Origin: Lycorma delicatula
Lineage: Eukaryota; Arthropoda; Insecta; Hemiptera; Fulgoridae
Length of the DNA stretch: 64,000 nucleotides
NCBI RefSeq assembly: GCF_047948215.1
Contig: NC_134461.1
Coordinates: 126,304,512-126,368,511, forward strand
Direction of reading: 5' to 3'
Part shown: positions 45,057-56,935 of the stretch, in pieces
How the letters are laid out: every line of letters starts with the position of its first letter
Position numbering within the stretch: position 1 is the stretch's first letter
Notes under the pieces: generated by a model
The model's input: only the letters and a program-made list of their open reading frames with translations
Told to the model about the DNA's origin: nothing
The model's database searches: none
Made by a program: the position numbers and the translations under genes

Positions 45057-45140
45057 GCATTTTTGCACGCTGCAACAATTTCATTCATTTCATCTTTTGA
45101 ATCAATACTAAAAGTAGTCTCGGAGGTTAAAAAAAAGAAA

Positions 45141-46720
45141 ACTTTTTAGGTTATCTATACGTTATTTTTTATGATTTATACAGTAGTGAGATTGGTAGCT
45201 GTGAAATGTGGTAAACGTTCTGGCAATAGGGCAGCGTTACCGGGTCCAAAATAAAACTTTATTATCATGGGAAACTATTTATTTCGGATGATCTAAAATC
45301 AGTATTTGATCGAAAGAAAATTTGTTAATGCCGAAGTAATTTTTTTTAAATTCATAATATTGTCGTTTTGTAAGTATTACCACCAATAATTTTCATTATG
45401 TTACATTGGTTCTTATTTATGTTATTATCCTTATCTGACACGTGTTAAAGTCTTGTACGAAAACGACTTTCAACAACAACAAACATCCATGCCAAGCTTA
45501 GTATGGAAAGTATGGAGTCAAGTTATGTTGTTTACCGAGCCGAATATACTGCTGTAAATCAACATGCCGTGCCCTCTGAAATGTAACTTAATTTCAGCCT
45601 ACATATAATATTTCCACTTTGTTCTTGACGGAGATTGTCTGTATATTTCAATAAATGCTTATTGTATAAGAATAAAGATGTTCACATCATTATTCTTATA
45701 GAAAGCATCTCTGTTTGATGTCTCTTACACTTCAGGGGCTTTAAATGTACCACAGTGATAAATAACCTTTTTTACTTTTTGATAGTTACGCTTCAATCTC
45801 GGTAGGAGAAATGAAACCGGTTTATCTCTTTATTTTATATTACGTATTTTCTTCGTTTAGAGAAAAAATTATATTTTAAATACTCTTCTTTATATTCAAA
45901 TATTTTTCTAAAAATTTTTATGATAACAAAGCTAGAATTTCTCGAAATATTTACGGAAATATATATATCGGTGTGATTTTAAAAGTTCCTTCTTTATTAA
46001 ATCAGTTAAATAATACTTACCTTTTAGTAGGACTTGAATGAAAAATAATTATTTAATACCTTGCAAAGTATTAAAAAAAAAACAAAAAAACAAGGAACAT
46101 AGATTAGCATGAACGGTTAAGTTGAACCACAAACCAGAACCTGATGTAGTAGCGCCAGTATTTTAGCCCACGCACTGATATAGTATTCTCGCACAAATAT
46201 GTTGTAGCATAGTAATAATAATAATAATAATAATATAAAAATTGCTAAAGGCAGGTTAGCTTCAGCTTCAACATTCAGCATTCGCTGTTGCTCGATTGGT
46301 TAGTCGTACCCAACCAAAATTAGGTAGGTACGTTTGGTTGTTTCGATTACAAGACTCCTTTCTTTATCCTTTTTTATTTTTATTTTTTATTCTTTTTTTT
46401 TAATACTTTGAATTCCTTATTAGCATATCTTCCTTTACTCTCAACTCAGTAGCTCTAAGCAAAAAACCGGAATGATTTGTTGCCGGGTTGTTTTTATTTT
46501 GTTTTTGTTATTCATTCTATTATATATAACCCTATACACAATCTAGATTTATTAAAGGGTGTTTTTCTATTTTTTTTTTTTTCATCTAGTTTTTTATCAC
46601 GTCATAATAATAGATGATGATGCTTTAATAAATTACGATAGCATAGCCAATCTAAAAGTTAAAATAAAAAGAGAAAACTATGAATTAGGTTTTTAAGAGT
46701 ATCTATTCTCTTACATCATT
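45141..46720. other. AT-rich stretch without recognisable gene
   Basis: An (AAT)n run is at 46208-46235. CCAACCAAAATTAGGTAGGT and CGTTTGGTTG near 46308-46340 form a weak hairpin. No gene is seen. Confidence 0.45.
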
Positions 46721-46721
46721 T

Positions 46722-46729
46722 TGTGTGTT

Positions 46730-46773
<44 letters not shown>

Positions 46774-46790
46774 CGCGCGCGCGTGTATGT
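46722..46790. repeat. (GT)n / (GC)n microsatellite
   Basis: A GT array passing into GCGCGCGCGCGTGT, with Z-DNA-prone alternation. Confidence 0.95.
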
Positions 46791-47284
46791 ATACAATAGT
46801 ATATTTTTACAATAGAAAATGATATATTGGTAATTATTTTAGGGATTTAGTTACCACAATTTTTTTTTGCGTAGTTTATAGCAAGATTAAAAATTGAAAT
46901 TTGAGTTAAAGATGTTAGTAAATTTAAAGTGCGGGAAGAAACTAATCTACATATATAATTCAATTAAACGTATGTTTTCAATTTATTGTATTTGCTTGTA
47001 ATTTTAATTTGCATTGGACATTAGTTGCTTTTCACAATATATTCTGTTTTAAATTTAAAAATCCTTGTGGTTCATGCCTAACGCATCTCAACTAAAATTG
47101 TTTTTTTTTTTAATACGCTTCTAACATCTAGAATCTTTTGAACACTTTGATCTTTTCAATCTTTTGAATTTTCTTGAACACTTTGGAGTAAAAATAAATA
47201 ATTTTGAGTAATGTATAAGCTTAAATTTGTGTGAAAATCGACTAAGTTATTACTGTGATCTCAGAATTGTTGAATGTATCATTA

Positions 47285-47700
47285 TAGTGAAACTGCTTTG
47301 AAAAAGAAATTCAAAGGTTTACAAGAAGATAGGAAGACGACCCCCGCCGTTCGTAAAAGTGAGCCGACAAAAACAAAATGATGTTTGCGAATGCGAACAG
47401 AGTTCAAGATTTGGTGGGTGTAATAGATGAATAAAACTAAATTAAAATAAGCTGAAAAAAAGTTTATTTTTGTTCAGACTTGATCGATGGTCTGATAAAT
47501 ATTTACACATCATGGCAATGCATCAAATTATGATGCGCTCATTGTGACAGAGATTTTGGTCAAAACCTGAAATAACGAATTAGTCTTCTTAATCATTTAC
47601 TGGACTCAGCCTCCTATGATTTCTGGCCGTTTTCAAAATTAAAGATTTCGCTGAAAAAGATAATTGTTTGACGTCCCTAATAAGTACCGCAATGACAAAA
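47285..47700 (+). pseudogene. Internally deleted mariner transposase
   Basis: The N-terminal remnant KFKGLQEDRKTTPAVRKSEP (about 47310-47370) fits the F..GREDVEDDPR.GRPS block, and ANRVQDLVG follows. About 70 bases later come HHGNASNYDALIVTEILV (about 47509-47562), where the catalytic Asp of the usual HHDNAP is Gly, and in another frame LDSASYDFWPFSKLKISLKK (about 47600-47660), matching YSPDLAPCDFWLFPKLK. The region between N-terminal and core parts, including the first catalytic Asp, is missing. It is inactive. Confidence 0.65.
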
Positions 47701-48940
47701 GTATATCAAATTAGTTACCAGAAATTAGGACACCTTCTAAACCAGCGTATAAATCCCCAAGGGGTGTACTTCGAGGACAACGTTACGTCGTCACTAATGT
47801 ATAATTTATACCAATGGTATTTTTTGCTCAGGTAAATTTCAAAAATTGAACTGTCATACCTCGTTTAGTGTTTTATCACCCTTTTTATTTTGAAAACCAA
47901 CTCATTCATTTGTTTCCATCTGATTGGTTATCTTATCAATCCATTAGATCGGTTGCTTGATCTGATTGATAACTGTCCAACCACAGAACAGTGATCTATC
48001 TTCTATTAAGCGATGAGAGGTAAAACAACCATTTTATACTACTCACAAAAGTCAGCAAAGAATACAATTGGTTTATAAATTCAGGTTCTTCAAGAAAATT
48101 ATTTTACGTTATTTACTCAACGTTCTGGTTGTGAACCTTCTAGCGAACCTTTCTAGGAGGTTACTTTCTGGTAACCTCCTTCATAGCGAGGATGTTAAGG
48201 GTTGAAACGATGTGTTGTATCTGGGAGTGTTTGTTACTTGGGATGGAATTTTATCCCTTTAGTATTGTGCATCATCTCAATATTAACTAGCTGATTATGC
48301 TGGTTTTACTGTTTCATTTCCTGTTTCTGTTTTCTTGTGTTATTTGTAGAGCTTTTTTTTGATGTTGTAATATTTATTTTAAATTTGTTATTGTGTTACC
48401 GTTCTGATAAATAATAATAATTTTTTGTTGTTTGGACTTAATCAATTTAAGTAATTTTCTAGCAAGTAAGAAAAATATTTAATTTGATTAAGTCCAAAGA
48501 CTTTAGAAAAAGACCTTTAGAAAAAACAAAAAATTTAAAATGTAAGACAACAAAACATAAAGACTTTAGAATGTATACCTTTAAGGGGTTTCCATGGAAA
48601 CTTCTCTTCATGTGATTGTTGTAATCCAATTTACTTATGGTTTCTGTACAAGTGGAACCGATTGTAAGTAAAATTTGAGGCAAAAAACATTACAAAATTT
48701 TCATTAAGTAAATATTATTTTGGATCATCCACTGTTTTTTTTTCCGTTTAATAACTTTTTTAAATTTTATTTTAATTTTCTATTTACAATATCTGCCTGA
48801 AATGATATGCTTGTAATGTAGCTAAAGGGTCTTCATAAAACAATAGTAGTGTTTTGAACATGGAATAAATGAAAACGAATATATTTACTATTGAAGTTAT
48901 TCATTTATCAAATTTGTCATCTTAAACATTTGTTTTAGAT
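47701..48940. other. AT-rich stretch with a small perfect hairpin
   Basis: AGGAGGTTAC and GTAACCTCCT at 48155-48180 form a 10-bp stem over a short loop. No gene or named repeat is seen. Confidence 0.45.
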
Positions 48941-48944
48941 AGCT

Positions 48945-49429
48945 AATAAATTCCAATGCGTGCAACATTAATCGTTCGCCAAACGTCCAATAGATACCCA
49001 TCCCGAATATTATTTTCCGAGTGTTATTTTTGCTCGTACCCGAGTTGACATATTTTCTGTTACAGTTACAATTGTGTCATTAATTCTTTCCTTTAAGTGA
49101 CGTAGGTCGCGTATTTTTCAATATTTGTGTAAAACTGTGTATTGTTTTCGAAATATTTCGAGGCTTCGACGAGAGTTGAATTTATTAGGACTTCTGTTTG
49201 CAGATTATCTAATTCGTTCAACAGTTTCGTGTGATATTTGTGGTCTGCCAGTTGATTTTTCCTAGAGAACAAATACAGTTTCTTCTAACTGTTTGAACCA
49301 ACGTCGTATATTGTTTTCATGCGGTGGCTTTTTACTATATTCACGTAGAAATGCACGTTGAACTAAAATTACGGACTTTAATAAAGCGTACCACAAAATA
49401 CACTTTACTTTTTCTTGAACAGCGGACAT
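48945..49429 (-). pseudogene. Internally deleted DUF4817-type transposase
   Basis: From the ATG at 49429 (minus) it reads MSAVQEKVKCILWYALLK, LVQRAFLREYSKKPPHENNI, RRWFKQLEE, a stop, STGRPQISHETVERIR, a stop and SANRSPNKFNSRRSLE. This is the N-terminal HTH and linker of the family. It then jumps to RHLKERINDTIVTVTENMST (about 49100-49045), which is the C-terminal block. The whole DDE core has been deleted. The upstream plus ORF at 49415-49855 lies over its 5' region. Confidence 0.7.
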
Positions 49430-52050
49430 AGAAACGAACTAAACACATCTCAGCAACAATATAAAAATCGGGATTGTGTCGGGGCGCATGACCGTTGGTT
49501 TAACGTGAAACGTTACAGACCTTGGATGAAGTTCCTTCGAGCTGCAGACCGACCAAGAGTTAAATGGGAGAGCCACAATCGTATTTTTCTTCGACATCAT
49601 CGACATTCATCTTCGACAGATGAATGGGTGTTATCTTCACTCGTTATGTCCATTAGTTCAGGTACAGCAGCGGTAGAGGTGCTCGCGCCGCCGGCTTGTT
49701 CACTGAGCGCGCTGTGCCAGATTTGCGACGCTCTTGAAACAGTTTCGCTCACTCGGAACCGGACATTGGGATACCTATGCGTGGCCCATAACCTCCCCTT
49801 TCCGACGATATGGGCAATTTATATTTCTCGCTGGCTCTTACGCGAGCTGAGTTGAATTTTTATACTTTTTTACACGTTTACTTTAATTTTTTACACATAA
49901 ATATTGTCAAAAATTCCCTTATTATTACTTAAATCGATCTATCTCGACAAACTCTAAACAAAACACTGCAATCATCGCGCTATCACGTCTAAGTCGTGAA
50001 CTACACTGAATGGAAATTAGTGAGAGCGCCAGTTTTGGACGATCTGGGCTTGCCCCCTCCCTGCCAATCCGCTCACCAGTGACACAAACTCAAAGTCGTA
50101 TCGGCGAGCTGACCGTGTAATATATAAAATTACACCGCATTTACGTCTCTGAGACTAATAGTTACGGAGTTATTATAGCAGGACGATATAGAACTTTTCG
50201 TTACGCTACAAATTTCTGTTTTCGTATCCGTATGTTTCGGTGTGATTTTAAAGACTTTCCCCATCAAAACCGATGTGGTGGTTTGAACTGCTGTTACACA
50301 AATGTTTGGGTGGGAACGCCATCAGGGCTGCCAACATTTCTCAAAAAAATGTCTCTACTGCCTTGATTTGAATTACCAGAAACCGCACAATTCTTTTATG
50401 ATTTGCCAAGCGATTAATGATGCACATATTGAGGAATTTATTAGTTACTTAAAAAACTGTTGAGATAGCGGACTGGATAAATAAACAACATCAAGTGTTA
50501 AGTATTTTTGTTTCATTTAATCCACGTTCAAAATCCTATCGTTCTTTTTTGAAGACAATGTATGAGGTACTTATACCTATTCATTGGGCAATATTCATTG
50601 TTACTAGCTCTTTGAATAATGATATTCATTTGACAACCAATCTCTATAGTGAATAGTGATTCATTCCTCGTTTTCTTTGGTTATCCTGCTACGGTATTTT
50701 TATTATATATAACAATTAGAATGTAGTTTTCAGAAGAGACTGGTGTCAAGTAACTCTTTACGGACCTGTTGGCATATATTTGATAAAGAATTTCAGTCTT
50801 TGTTATTTATCAAAATATTACAGATTTATTACCGTAAAAATAATTTCAGTTACTTATATATGTAAAATACGTAACATTTATTTATTATACTAAACATTAA
50901 GTCTGTATACTTTTCCTTTTTATCTGTACTTTTTCTTCTTATTATTTTTAACATTAAATCTGTTGCATAACTTTCGTTTATTGTTGTATTTATTTTGATG
51001 TCGTCTCATCTTCCCTTATTAATAATAATAATTTATTACGGAAATAGTTGTTAATAATTATTTTATTCAATCATTGTTATTTTGAAAATGTTAAATATAC
51101 ATAATCTGTAATTTTATGCACTTTCTTTTTTCTTAAAAAAAAAAAAAAATTATATAATTCCTTTATTTTGTCTGTTAATTATTTATCCAGTCTCTCATAA
51201 TCTTTAACGTAGTAGTTAACAATGTAATAATAACCGTTTCTTATTGAATTTTCTAATTTTCTGCTTGAACGGATTGATTATTTGTTTCTTCAAACTGTTT
51301 TTGACCATTCAAATATCGTTTAATTTTAGTTATTTGATGCTTTCTCTATTTAATCTTATGACAAATGACATTTCGTTTCTTTTCTTTAATATAACTGTTG
51401 TTCGGTAAGTCTGTACAGTATTGTTTTTTTTTCCTTTAAAAAATAAATACCTTGTTTGCTGTGTATATGTTAATAATACTCGTATACACATTTATAACCT
51501 ATATGTTATCAAGAAATAGCTTACATCTTGTATTTTTGTTAATGTTTTTATTTTTTTTGTGTTGTAAATAACTTGAAAATATTTTTATACTTGTAATGTA
51601 TACGGTTGTTTTTAGTAGTTATTTTACGTACAGAAATATTACAACCAGTCATTTTTCTATAAATCTGTAACTCTTTATTATTATAGTTTTTTCCCTTTTA
51701 TTTTAGATGCTGTTATGAAGCTTTTCAGTTTTTATGTTCTCTTCATTTTCCATTTTATTAATATTATTCCTTTGATAACATCTTTTTACCTTTTCCTTTT
51801 TTTTAATGTTTATTTAGTCAATAATAGTATGATATTAAAAGAAATTTGTTTATTTATCAGTTTTTTATACACAAGCAATAATAATATTCTTGTGGTGAAA
51901 ACAGAGAACAAATTATTTAAATTTTTTAAAGCTGTTAGACTGATTTATATAAGTTATAATGACCTTTTTGTATATTTTATTTTATTTTAGTTTTTAATTT
52001 GATGGTTTTTAATACTGTTGTCAGGTTCACTTTATATGTACATCTTCATA
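49430..52050. other. Stretch with a GC-rich patch, otherwise AT-rich
   Basis: 49550-50120 is less AT-rich and CpG-containing and may be the 5' part of the transposon above. The 146-codon plus ORF at 49415-49855 has no recognisable domain. 50150-52050 is AT-rich filler. A pyrimidine tract ending TTTTAG at 51709 precedes a Phe/Ile-rich ORF (51715-51990) that looks compositional. Confidence 0.4.
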
Positions 52051-52991
52051 ATACCGAGTGATTTACAAAGAATGTAACAAACTTTCAGAACGTGGTATAT
52101 TGGTTAAAATAAAGAACAAAGTTCATATATACAAGGTTCGGAAATGCTTCGTTAGCGAGTGTAGGCTGGTGAAAGATTTCGCCCTGATTTTTGTGCCTTT
52201 GGTAATTTTAAGCTAAGCTGTTACTCTTGGGACATAAATAAAGTGAGTTTGCATGAAATTTGATCTCACAAATTGAAAAAAAAAGGTCAGAGAATTATAT
52301 TTTTAGTAGTTTTCGAGGAATTTTGGGTAAAAGACAAAGATTGGGTTCATAAAACATACTATTTTATGTACGACTTAAAATAACTTCGTTAAATGGATAA
52401 TAAACGCATTAAAAACATAAAATTTTTAAACAAAGTTTATAGATTTGAGTAAAATGATATGAATAAACCGTGTGGTAATAAAAACCACGCAGGAAGAAGT
52501 AAATTTTATACCTTTTGTAGATTAAATGTATGAAGTACCTTTTCAAAATATTCGCCATATCATTTTTACGTTAAACCAGTGCGGTAAGAAATTTTTGTGC
52601 TATTGATCTCCAGGCTACGTTCAATTAACAAAGTATGGCAACTCTTAAAAAGCTTTAAATAACTTAAATATAGAAACATGAAATAAGCGTACGTTCTTAC
52701 CTCGAAAAAATCTATTTTTCGATACGAAACGTTAATACCCTTAAGCCGCCTTAGCACTTTTGAGGCAAAATAAAAACTTTTTAATGAAAATAAGTAGGAT
52801 TGTGAAGTATTAAAAAAATAAAAATTGTCGTGACAAACTCTAAGTTATGAAAAAACCTAAGCAAAAATAGTGCCATTTAATATTTTTCCCAGGTATTTTC
52901 AAAAATGGCCTAGAATGCACTTCAAGTAGTGATCTGATACAGAAAAATATATCGTTTTGAAGTTTGAGAGTATGCAAAATTTTATTTTTAT
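52051..52991 (+). repeat. AT-rich region with the dispersed repeat also seen at 10.2 kb
   Basis: 52820-52970 parallels 10230-10380 in block order (GACAAACTCTAAG, CCTAAGCAAAAATAG, CCATTTAATATTTTT, AGTGATCTGATACA). The preceding part is unassigned. Confidence 0.45.
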
Positions 52992-52998
52992 AGTGTTT

Positions 52999-53678
52999 AA
53001 ACAAGAACAAAACAAAAGTAATGAAATGTAGTAGAAATAACAAAGATGGACCGCTGAATGTGAAAATAAGAGGAGAAAAGATTATGGAGGTAGAAGAATT
53101 TTGTTATTTGGGAAGTAAAATTACTAAAGATGGACGAAGCAGGAGCGATATAAAATGCCGAATAGCACAAGCGAAACGAGCCTTCAGTAAGAAATATAAT
53201 TTGTTTACATCAAAAATTAATTTAAATGTCAGGAAAAGATTTTTGAAAGTGTATGTTTGGAGTGTCGCTTTATATGGAAGTGAAACTTGGACAATCGGAG
53301 TATCTGAGAAGAAAAGATTAGAAGCTTTTGAAATGTGGTGCTATAGGAGAATGTTAAAAATCAGATGGGTGGATAAAGTGACAAATGAAGAGGTATTGCG
53401 GCAAATAGATGAAGAAAGAAGCATTTGGAAAAATATAGTTAAAAGAAGAGACAGACTTATAGGCCACATACTAAGGCATCCTGGAATAGTCGCTTTAATA
53501 TTGGAAGGACAGGTAGAAGGGAAAAATTGTATAGGCAGGCCACGTTTGGAGTATGTAAAACAAATTGTTGGGGATGTAGGATGTAGAGGGTATACTGAAA
53601 TGAAACGACTAGCACTAGATAGGGAATCTTGGAGAGCTGCATCAAACCAGTCAAATGACTGAAGACAAAAAAAAAAAA
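52999..53678 (+). mobile_element. Young LINE family L copy with 7-base TSD
   Basis: 5'-truncated, ending AGAC plus an A run. TSD AGTGTTT is at 52992-52998 and 53679-53685. Confidence 0.9.
53000..53662 (+). CDS. C-terminal fragment of LINE family L ORF2, frame intact
   Basis: Open from the truncation point to TGA at 53660-53662. It runs NKNKTKVMKCSRNNKDGPLN, VEEFCYLGSKITKDGRSRSD, the RAFSKKYNLFTSKINLN stretch, YGSETWTIGVSEKKRLEAFE, LRQIDEERSIWKNIVKRRD, IGHILRHPGIVALILEGQVE and RESWRAASNQSND. No stop or frameshift interrupts it, so the insertion is young. The RT catalytic part lies upstream of the truncation and is absent. The ATG at 53021 is internal, not a true start. Reverse ORFs at 53341-53688 and 53457-53654 are shadows. 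Confidence 0.9.
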   Translation, partial: NKNKTKVMKCSRNNKDGPLNVKIRGEKIMEVEEFCYLGSKITKDGRSRSDIKCRIAQAKRAFSKKYNLFTSKINLNVRKRFLKVYVWSVALYGSETWTIGVSEKKRLEAFEMWCYRRMLKIRWVDKVTNEEVLRQIDEERSIWKNIVKRRDRLIGHILRHPGIVALILEGQVEGKNCIGRPRLEYVKQIVGDVGCRGYTEMKRLALDRESWRAASNQSND

Positions 53679-53704
53679 AGTGTTTCATTGTTGAGCATCA
53701 TGAC

Positions 53705-53960
53705 TCCCTTAGAGGAACACCGGCGTTTGTGACGTCCCGGTCGCCACATCATCCCCACCGTTTCTAGCCCTGATGGACTTTACCGAAGGTCGTCTTTTAG
53801 GCCCTCTTAACTTGATAACACAACACAGTCATCAGTTTGGCCACTGTCAGGATGCCACCGATGCAAATGCCTCGGCAGGCCTTTCCATCAGTGTATTTAC
53901 GCGACTTACTATCGGCTTCGTATGGCCTCTTCCAACCACTACCACCTAACGTTTTTATCG
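53705..53960 (+). repeat. Repeat C copy
   Basis: It matches 12866-13070 in block order, including CTTGATAACACAACACAGTC and GATGCAAATGCCTCGGCAGG. It sits between the young LINE tail and the R1-like relic. Confidence 0.7.
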
Positions 53961-53984
53961 ACTGGGAAAGGCTCTCCTAATTGA

Positions 53985-54930
53985 TTTAATGAGGAAACTT
54001 CGGGCCATGTGGAAATTGCGAAAAGGCTGTGAGGCCGGGATATTTGGGATGCGGTTTCGAGTCGGGCCTGTACCGGACCGGAACGGTGATCCTAATGCAC
54101 CGGTTCTAAATTTCAGACAGTTGCCCATGTCCCGCCTGCGGACGAGGCTTTACAGCCTCGTGATGGAAGCATAGCAGCAAGGATGGCACGCCACGATTAA
54201 GTGAAGGTCCTTCTATAGATTTATACAGGATCTGTGCGGATAGTATTCCTCTTTTTCGTTTTTAAGGACAACGGGAGCCCGAGTGCTATCCAACCATGTA
54301 AATTTAAACCAATATTTGTTTCGGTTTCACTTGGCAGCTGATGAGCTGTGCGTCTGCGGGGAGGTCCAATCGAACGAATGCATGATGTTCGATTGTCCAG
54401 TTCTTGGGGGGGCCAGGACTCAGGCCACCCTGGAACTTAGAGGTCAAGGGGAAAATTGGACATTCACAAGCGGCGGGTCAATGTGGCGAGTGCCGCATTG
54501 TCTGACCGTGTGGGACATCCTTGATGCGGTTGCTTTATTCAACCGACATCAGTAGTTTACCTGAGGGAAAAGACTCCTACCGCGCTGCTGTACGAAGCTA
54601 ACCAAGAGATATAGCTGGCTACCGGGCAGATTAGTACTCCAAGCGCTTTAATGGTAGACAGGTACTTGCTGGCATTCAGCGGTCTAGGCGAGGCAGCAAA
54701 TTGCTGTCTTTCACGAGAATTGCTGTCTTTGCGCCTTCCCATTTTAGTGATATATGACAAGTGGGCGGTGGGACACGCAAGCGAGAGGTGTATGGTACCA
54801 TGCTTATTCCGCTCACGCTTTTAGGTTAACTCTAGGAGCTAGTTAGGACACTGGTCGCTAAACAGTTTCGTGATTCAGTAGCCGTTTGTGGCACAGACAT
54901 TCGGTCTTATGTTTTAGGGCGACAGAATGC
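53985..54930 (+). pseudogene. R1-like LINE ORF2 C-terminus and 3' UTR, copy 2
   Basis: MRKLRAMWKLRKGCEAGIFG and LRTRLYSLVMEA (53989-54174) come first. After two frame changes, RVLSNHVNLNQYLFRFHLAA, DELCVCGEVQSNECMMFDC (the terminal C-x-C...C motif, about 54340-54400) and a 90-codon segment ending LDAVALFNRHQ with a stop at 54553-54555 follow. The remainder to about 54930 is 3' UTR shared with the 39.4 kb copy. It is better preserved than copy 1 but lacks RT and endonuclease. Confidence 0.8.
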
Positions 54931-55018
54931 TTTAGCGCCACGGGAGACATAAACGTCTCGGCCTTTCATCCGGAGGTCCCGGGTTCGAATCCCGGTCAGG
55001 CAAATGACATTTTCACAC
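54930..55018 (+). mobile_element. SINE-B fragment (head only)
   Basis: GCGCCACGGGAGACATAAAC then CGGCCTTTCATCCGGAGGTC and the B box GGTTCGAATCC, ending shortly after GACATTTTCACACA. The 3' module is missing. Confidence 0.8.
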
Positions 55019-56867
55019 ATTTTAATCTTGAAGTAATCAGTAGAAAATAATCTAATAACTAAAAATCATATTTTTAATTTCTGAATGAATTACCGTAAAT
55101 ATGAATGTGTGTTATTAACCTTTATTTCAGATTCATTCCAGTTTCATTCTATTTATTTTATTATTTTTTTTGTTTAATAGATAAAACTTTAAATTCTTGT
55201 GGGCCTGGTCCAAGTAACCCTAGCCTGTTAGTGTGGCCGCTATTTATATGCCAGGCATATATTTTCACTGTATCTGTTTAACATTCTATTTTATGTTACT
55301 GAATTCCTATTTCCTGAGACGGAAAAAGGAGTTTACCGATTCAAGTTGCAACCTTATCAAGGACACAGCTGAAAATAAATTTTCAGTCCTTAACAAATCA
55401 GAAACAGACCCGTATCTGACGTTATTGGTTATCAACCTTCTGCTGGGTTGCTCGGCATAGCAGGGTACCTAGTGTAGGTTAAGTGTTGGAGTTGAAAAGA
55501 GACAGAGAGAGTGACTTAAGAGATTTATTTTATATGAAATCTGTTATGTGAAGCAGATGTTAGGCATCGTTACACTTCATCACTTCCATTTACCAGAACC
55601 AAAACTTTTGATAAGCTGCATCTTATCAGGGGCTGCTGGTAAACTCAAGAGGCTCAGTATAGTACCTCGATACCTAACAGTATGAGGGTCTACTAATAAA
55701 AAATTATAGATTGAAGAGTAAATTTTTCAATCTTTTAAATTTATATATTTTGTCCAGATATTCTAAAATATTGACATTTTAATTTTTCTCAACCACATTT
55801 TTTTATTTTTATGTTACGAGTTCATTAAAATACGATTTATTTGTACAAATATATATTTTTTGTATTTTAAGAAAATCATTGAAAATGCCATAAAAGCCAT
55901 CTATATTGATGACTGTTTTGTTTATTTTCATTGTGTATTTACTCACTTATTTGTAAATTTAACTGATTTTTTCTATTACAAATTTTTCGTTATTTTTACT
56001 TCGAAAAGGAAATATTGTAATCGCGAAAAATTTCGGTTTTCAAATTTCAACGGAAATATCCATTTTGACTAGTTTCGGCGTAACGTCTGTACGTAAGTAT
56101 CTCGCATAACTCAAAAAAGATTAGCCGTAGAATGTTAAAATCTTGGATTTAGGACTGTTGTTACATCTAGTTGTGAACCTCTTTTTTTTTTGCAATCGGC
56201 TTGACCAAAAGCGTCCAAAAAAGTCCAAACTCAAAAAAAACTCTGATTTTGTATTTTTTCTTAATTGCATTAATAAGCCCTCATTGAGAGATTTTCAACG
56301 ATCTATCGTAAGTGTTACATATTTTCATTGGTTCCAGAGTTATATTCAAATAAAAGTTTAATTAATGAAATAATTGGAGCTTACAAGGGAAAGACACGTC
56401 CGTTCAAATTAAACTTTTTTAACTTTTTTTTTTAAATTTAAATATATTGATTTATTAATAATTATTAACCTCTCATTGTAAAAAAAAATTTACGATGAAT
56501 AATAATTCAATAACAAAGAAATAAATCAAAAAATTTCAGGTAGCATTAATGAAATAAAATTTTATGTAATTTTCATTTTTTTTTGAATTGTGTATTTGTA
56601 ATTTAATAGTCGTACAAATCGTGTGGCGTCCACATTCGATTTTTTTTAACGTGGATCCCTTTACGTTTATATTTATTTTCTCCCTTATACTAAAAAAAAA
56701 AATTGAATAACTTTTATTGTCATTAAAAGGGCCTTATTAAAGGACATTTATTAGTACACTAATAAATGCAGATTCATACTGTGAATTATATTAAATTGGC
56801 TATATTTCTTATAAAGAATATAATTATTAAAAATAAAACTTTTTAATACTTAAAAACTTAATCTAAC

Positions 56868-56935
<68 letters not shown>

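Larger units (their letters stand above)
44099..45140 (+). mobile_element. SINE-B copy split by a LINE
   Basis: The head and first body part are at 44099-44177. The rest (GCACGCTGCAACAATTTCAT to the A-rich tail) is at 45065-45140. GCATTTTT at 44170-44177 and 45057-45064 is the target duplication of the LINE that lies between. Confidence 0.85.

Noticed and set aside
49415..49855. 146-codon plus ORF, one of the longest in the window
   Set aside because: It shows no domain, has odd composition, and overlaps the 5' region of an opposed transposase relic. I treat it as non-coding.
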